Positions 5,730 to 8,450 of a stretch of 8,450 nt of DNA are shown here, piece by piece. How positions within the stretch are numbered: position 1 is the stretch's first letter; every line of letters begins with the position of its first letter. The position numbers and the translations under genes are program-made. The stretch is taken from positions 1 through 8,450 of the forward strand of contig USOQ01000091.1 of assembly GCA_900556395.1 (NCBI GenBank), written 5' to 3'. The stretch comes from Candidatus Segatella caccae. Its GTDB lineage: Bacteria > Bacteroidota > Bacteroidia > Bacteroidales > Bacteroidaceae. The notes beneath the pieces are model-generated. The model was not told the DNA's origin. It searched no databases and was given only the letters and a program-made list of their open reading frames with translations.

Positions 5730-7106
5730 CTATAGTTCGTATTTCTTGATTTTGTTGTAGAGGGTCTTTCTGTCCACTCCCAACAGCTGTGCTGCCTTAC
5801 TCTTGTTGCCATTGGCACTTTTCAGAGCTGCTTCTATGCGTTGCAGTTCGGTTTGCTCATCGCGTAATGTCAGCGTCTCGGTGGGTTGTTGCAGATGACT
5901 CATGCTCTGCTGGAGTTCAGTCCTGCCGATATAGTTTCCCTTGGTCAGCAGGGTGGCACGCTTCATCACATTGTTGAGTTCACGTAGGTTGCCGGGCCAG
6001 TTGTACGATGCTATCATCTCCGAAGCCTTATCGTCGAGACCGAGCACGTGTCTTCCCAATTCCTTGTTGGCGTGTTTTATAAACAGGTCGGCGAAGAGGA
6101 AGAGGTCTGTGCCGCGATCTTTCAACTCGGGCATATAGATGGTAAACTCGTTGATGCGGTGGAAGAGGTCTTCGCGAAACTGTCCCTCTGCCACTCTCTG
6201 TGCCAGGTTTTCGTTGGTGGCGCACACCAGTCGGATATCGATGTCGATCTCCTTTGTTCCTCCCACGGGTCTTATCTTTCTCTCCTGCAAGGCACGAAGC
6301 AGTTGCACCTGCACATCATAGCTTAGGTTTCCCATCTCGTCGAGGAAGAGCGTACCTCCATTGGCAACTTCGAAGGCGCCCTTCTTGTCTTGTTCGGCTC
6401 CAGTGAAGGCGCCTTTCACATGACCGAAGAATTCGGATGCTGCCACATCTCTGGGTATGGCTCCGCAGTCTATGGCGAAGAAGGGTTTGTCGGCACGGTT
6501 GCTCAACTCGTGTATGCGATGCGCCACATATTCCTTGCCTGTGCCACTTGCCCCGAGTATCAGTACCGACATAGGGGTAGGTGCTACGAGTGACACATAT
6601 CTATATAGCTGTTGTGAGGCTTCACTCTTGCCTTCTATATATTTCGGCGCCTCGTCTTCGTCGGGCTGTGTTGTAGTTTGACGAGGAGTTTCTTGTTGAG
6701 CCGGTGTGGCAGGAGAGTTTGCCGGAGCAGGTGTCGATGAGGCTGACAGCTTGATAGCTTCGTTGATTTTCTCTAACAGGATATCGGGATGAAAAGGTTT
6801 TGCCACATAGTCGTTGGCTCCCGATTTCATGGCGAGCACAGCGTTCTGCACCTCTGCATAGCTGGTCATGACGATAAAGGGAATGTGAAGGCCCTGTTTG
6901 TGGAGCCATCTCAGTGTGGTGAGTCCGTCGTGGTCGGGAAGTCTGAGGTCAGAGAGAATCAAGTCGCGCTGGCTGTCTTCCTGCAACAACCTCAAGGCAG
7001 CACCAACCGATGTGGCTTTCTCTACTTCGAATCCTTTCTTTCTGAGCCATGTCTGAATCATGGTTCCAAAAGCCAAATCGTCTTCTATAATCAATATCTT
7101 TGCCAT
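5730..7106 (-). CDS. NtrC-family sigma-54-dependent response regulator
   Basis: This 458-residue cytosolic regulator activates RpoN (sigma-54) promoters when phosphorylated. Domains in order are: receiver (about 2-120) with acceptor D53 in SDLRLPDHDG, T81 and K103 in the AKPF motif; a Pro/Thr/Gln-rich linker (about 122-155); and a sigma-54 interaction AAA+ domain (about 157-390) with Walker A GASGTGKE (185-192), GAFTGA (232-237, the loop that contacts sigma-54) and Walker B LFLDE (D256, E257). A Fis-type helix-turn-helix sits at the C terminus (about 426-458, GNKSKAAQLLGVDRKTLYNK). All key residues are present. ATG 7106 was chosen because an upstream in-frame start (7130) would overlap the -7 box. 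The likely partner kinase is the hybrid protein at 5038-2420. The candidate sigma-54 promoter downstream makes the small secreted protein a probable target. Confidence 0.95.
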   Translation of the reverse strand: MAKILIIEDDLAFGTMIQTWLRKKGFEVEKATSVGAALRLLQEDSQRDLILSDLRLPDHDGLTTLRWLHKQGLHIPFIVMTSYAEVQNAVLAMKSGANDYVAKPFHPDILLEKINEAIKLSASSTPAPANSPATPAQQETPRQTTTQPDEDEAPKYIEGKSEASQQLYRYVSLVAPTPMSVLILGASGTGKEYVAHRIHELSNRADKPFFAIDCGAIPRDVAASEFFGHVKGAFTGAEQDKKGAFEVANGGTLFLDEMGNLSYDVQVQLLRALQERKIRPVGGTKEIDIDIRLVCATNENLAQRVAEGQFREDLFHRINEFTIYMPELKDRGTDLFLFADLFIKHANKELGRHVLGLDDKASEMIASYNWPGNLRELNNVMKRATLLTKGNYIGRTELQQSMSHLQQPTETLTLRDEQTELQRIEAALKSANGNKSKAAQLLGVDRKTLYNKIKKYEL

Positions 7107-7127
7107 CTTGTTGCTGTTTTTATAGTG

Positions 7128-7159
7128 CAAAGATACGGCTATTTAAAGACTCTACCAAA
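7128..7159 (-). promoter_or_regulatory. Promoter of the response regulator gene
   Basis: On the minus strand, -33 TTTG (7159-7156) and -7 TATCTTTG (7135-7128) are 20 bp apart, both perfect matches to the Bacteroidota consensus. The -7 box ends 21 bp before ATG 7106, giving a leader of about 15 nt. This indicates housekeeping expression of the regulator independent of sigma-54. Confidence 0.82.
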
Positions 7160-7282
7160 AGAAACAGATATTTTATAGATTTTTGCTATTCTTTTCACTT
7201 CTTATTCCCTTTTGGGGGCATGATAGATGACCAACCTGTGGCTTAATAGAAGGCTGAATAAATCCTACTTCTTAAATCGTAA

Positions 7283-7918
7283 TCAGTTGTTTATAGTGCG
7301 ATACATTCTATAGTATGCGTATATATAAACGAGTGTGTTGGAAAAAACAGAGAACATATTGACACAGGTGAAGGCTGTTGGATGACTGATTCCCAATAGA
7401 TAAAATATAGTGGTTGGGAGGATGTTTGCACATATCAGCCATACGATGAAAACCAGGATAAGTGCTGTGCCCAGTTGGTGCATGCTTCCTTTATGTTTTC
7501 TTCCTAAATGGCAACCGGCAATCAGTGATGCGATGACAGAGAGCAAGCCGATGCAGTTTTTTGTCCAAGTGAGGATAGTTGCAGTCCTGGTTATCAAGCC
7601 ATCTTGTGTCATGGGTATTAGGTTGAACTTAAAACATATTGACAGGACGAATGAAAACACATAGTAAAATACCATCACCTCGCAGCAACGTCGCAGCAAC
7701 TTTTCGTTTCTTGGTTGTATTAATCGGAATATTCCCCATAATGCTATGGTGGCAAGCATTAATACCCATTGTTTGATGGTGAGTAAGATGGATGGAATGT
7801 TGACTGCAACACCAAGACTTCCACAAACCGTGTTTACGAGTGAAAGAATCGCAAAAAAACAGTATGCATACATGGCATATTGAGCCATGCATTTTTTTCT
7901 GTTATGTCGTTTTTTCAT
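7283..7918 (-). CDS. Six-helix integral membrane protein of unknown function
   Basis: This 211-residue protein has a basic N terminus (KKRHNRKK) and about six hydrophobic segments: roughly residues 13-32, 40-66, 78-98, 112-136, 147-167 and 182-206. I do not recognise the family and see no catalytic motif, so no function is assigned. Short basic stretches (RPRNEK-like near 69-76 and GRKHKG near 138-144) are consistent with cytoplasmic loops. ATG 7918 is used; an internal ATG ten codons later is possible and would remove the basic stretch. The gene has its own promoter with a leader of about 66 nt that can form a GC-rich hairpin. It appears monocistronic. No convincing terminator is seen between its stop and the regulator promoter. 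Its composition is AT-rich compared with the kinase and regulator genes. Confidence 0.8.
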   Translation of the reverse strand: MKKRHNRKKCMAQYAMYAYCFFAILSLVNTVCGSLGVAVNIPSILLTIKQWVLMLATIALWGIFRLIQPRNEKLLRRCCEVMVFYYVFSFVLSICFKFNLIPMTQDGLITRTATILTWTKNCIGLLSVIASLIAGCHLGRKHKGSMHQLGTALILVFIVWLICANILPTTIFYLLGISHPTAFTCVNMFSVFSNTLVYIYAYYRMYRTINN

Positions 7919-7948
7919 GCAATAATCTTAATAAAGAAGTTTTTATAC

Positions 7949-8016
7949 TTTGCGGCGTTATTTATCCAAAAACGCCGTATATTTTGCGGCAAAGATACGA
8001 AGAAAACGCCGCGTCA
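7949..8016. repeat. Two imperfect 34-bp dyad repeats upstream of the membrane protein gene
   Basis: Two units start at 7949 and 7983. Each has TTTGCGGC at its left end and AAAACGCCG 20 bp into the unit (7969-7977 and 8003-8011), separated by unrelated sequence. Within each unit the GCGGC and GCCG blocks are inverted. The first unit forms a hairpin CGGCGTT/AACGCCG (7953-7959 with 7971-7977, 11-nt loop) in the predicted mRNA leader. The second overlaps the -7 box and spacer of the promoter. The arrangement suggests a repressor site or leader structure. Confidence 0.65.
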
Positions 8017-8021
8017 CCAAA
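7990..8021 (-). promoter_or_regulatory. Promoter of the membrane protein gene
   Basis: On the minus strand, -33 TTTG (8021-8018) and -7 TATCTTTG (7997-7990) are 20 bp apart and match the consensus fully. Transcription should start near 7984, 66 bp before ATG 7918. The -33 box touches the last codon region of the ORF upstream. Confidence 0.8.
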
Positions 8022-8285
8022 TTAATTTAGGTTATATTTTGACGTTATCAGAAACTTTTTCACTTCTAATTCTACAGATTTATCTTCCTTGGCACCTTCA
8101 ATTCTGTTGGAATGAACAACAGCACTGGTCATTTGTCTGCCTTTTCCTACAGACTTGAATTTTACCACAAAGAAATCGTCTATGCTATAGTCACTGGAGA
8201 ACAGATCATAATACTCAGAGATACTATTCTCTTCACCCTTCATTTTGGGTTTGGATCTGTCTGGAAATGGCTGCTGTAAATACAT
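8022..8285 (-). CDS. Small hypothetical protein
   Basis: The frame encodes 87 residues from ATG 8285, or 97 from ATG 8315, with a later start possible at KGEENSIS. It is soluble, charged and has no signal peptide or recognisable motif. Codon choice and residue mix (SEYYDLF, IDDFFVVKFKS) look protein-like rather than random. Against it, no clear promoter is visible, and both upstream starts fall in or beside the 32-bp repeat array. It may be a genuine small gene divergent from the ATPase-like gene at the right edge, or the remnant of a longer one. No function is assigned. Confidence 0.42.
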   Translation of the reverse strand: MYLQQPFPDRSKPKMKGEENSISEYYDLFSSDYSIDDFFVVKFKSVGKGRQMTSAVVHSNRIEGAKEDKSVELEVKKFLITSKYNLN

Positions 8286-8368
8286 TTTTAAGGACGACTT
8301 TTTGCGATGTTCCACACTTTTAAGGACGACTTTTTGTAGTTTTATACATTTTTAAGGACGACTTTTTG
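8282..8368 (+). repeat. Three-copy repeat array, 32-bp period, upstream of the right-edge gene
   Basis: A 23-bp unit occurs at 8282-8304, 8314-8336 and 8346-8368, separated by unrelated 9-bp spacers. The period is exactly 32 bp, about three helical turns. Copies 1 and 3 are identical and copy 2 differs by one base. The shared core is TTTTAAGGACGACTTTTTG. The final TTTG of copy 3 (8365-8368) serves as the -33 box of the downstream promoter. The layout matches the array before the ATPase gene at 331, although the sequences differ. Confidence 0.92.
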
Positions 8369-8397
8369 TGTTATTTGAAATAAAAAATGTATTTTTG
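8365..8397 (+). promoter_or_regulatory. Promoter of the right-edge gene
   Basis: The -33 TTTG (8365-8368) and -7 TATTTTTG (8390-8397) are 21 bp apart. The -7 box ends 30 bp before ATG 8428, nearly the same geometry as the promoter at 268-298. Confidence 0.7.
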
Positions 8398-8427
8398 CAT
8401 TCAGAAACATCAAATAATCAGATAGTT

Positions 8428-8450
8428 ATGAAGAGAAATGCCATCAAATA
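8428..8450 (+). CDS. Start of a gene, possibly a second DUF4143-type ATPase (partial)
   Basis: Only seven full codons are visible, reading MKRNAIK. Members of the DUF4143 ATPase family in Bacteroidota often begin with a basic stretch such as MKRxxxxxLxxWK before the Walker A motif, and the ATPase at 331 has a similar region (RKVYGKMLEWK). The upstream repeat and promoter layout is also shared with that gene. The family call is an inference from very little sequence; that a gene starts here is better supported by the promoter and spacing. Confidence 0.5.

Noticed and set aside
5952..5967. TGGCACG inside the regulator gene as a sigma-54 site
   Set aside because: No TTGC-like block follows at the required distance, and it lies within coding sequence.
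7107..7130. Eight-codon upstream extension of the response regulator
   Set aside because: Its start overlaps the -7 box TATCTTTG, so it would not be in the mRNA; MAKILIIEDD is the typical receiver start.
7107..7282. Terminator for the membrane protein gene in this gap
   Set aside because: Only weak 3-5 bp stems without a T run were found, so no terminator is claimed.
8088..8103. TTGGCACC as another sigma-54 promoter
   Set aside because: The -12 block lacks the needed TTG at the right spacing and it lies inside an ORF on the opposite strand.
8282..8368. Three regularly spaced repeats as a CRISPR array
   Set aside because: The spacers are only 9 bp, there are just three copies, no cas genes are present, and the last repeat forms a promoter box.

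Overview
The window looks like a chromosomal segment of a Bacteroidota species, most likely Prevotella/Segatella or a close relative. The evidence is repeated Bacteroidota-type promoters (-33 TTTG or TTG, a spacer of 19-21 bp, and -7 TAnnTTTG), few Shine-Dalgarno sites, a gene tail resembling a type IX secretion (T9SS) sorting signal, and a Bacteroidota-like GreA. The genus is an inference from overall sequence style; no database search was possible.

Layout from left to right. (1) The 3' end of a probable T9SS-secreted protein, with an intrinsic terminator. (2) A three-copy 33-bp tandem repeat whose last copy supplies the -33 box of a promoter for an AAA-type ATPase with a C-terminal nuclease-like domain (DUF4143-type). 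(3) A three-copy 22-bp repeat, then greA with its own promoter and a terminator lying inside the end of the convergent kinase gene. (4) On the minus strand, a two-component locus. It holds an NtrC-type sigma-54 response regulator (7106-5730), a small secreted TDTVAP-repeat protein (5488-5138) and a hybrid histidine kinase with receiver and HPt-like domains (5038-2420). (5) A six-helix membrane protein of unknown function on the minus strand, behind a promoter embedded in two 34-bp dyad repeats. (6) A small hypothetical ORF on the minus strand, then a three-copy 32-bp repeat array and the first codons of another plus-strand gene that resembles the start of a DUF4143-type ATPase.

Two stories stand out. 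First, the gene for the small repeat protein has no TAnnTTTG promoter but has a well-spaced sigma-54 -24/-12 element. Four TTCCAC direct repeats and a perfect 10-bp inverted repeat lie about 90-147 bp upstream of the predicted start, beside the stop codon of a sigma-54 activator that retains GAFTGA. This suggests a self-contained circuit: kinase to phosphorelay to NtrC-like activator to sigma-54 to a small secreted repeat protein. Second, the ATPase gene at the left and the gene starting at the right edge share one upstream plan. Each has three tandem repeats of different sequence but similar period (33 and 32 bp, about three helical turns), the last repeat ends in the -33 box, then come -7 TAnnTTTG and an ATG about 31-33 bp later. 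This looks like gene-specific operator arrays controlling individual members of a multicopy ATPase family.
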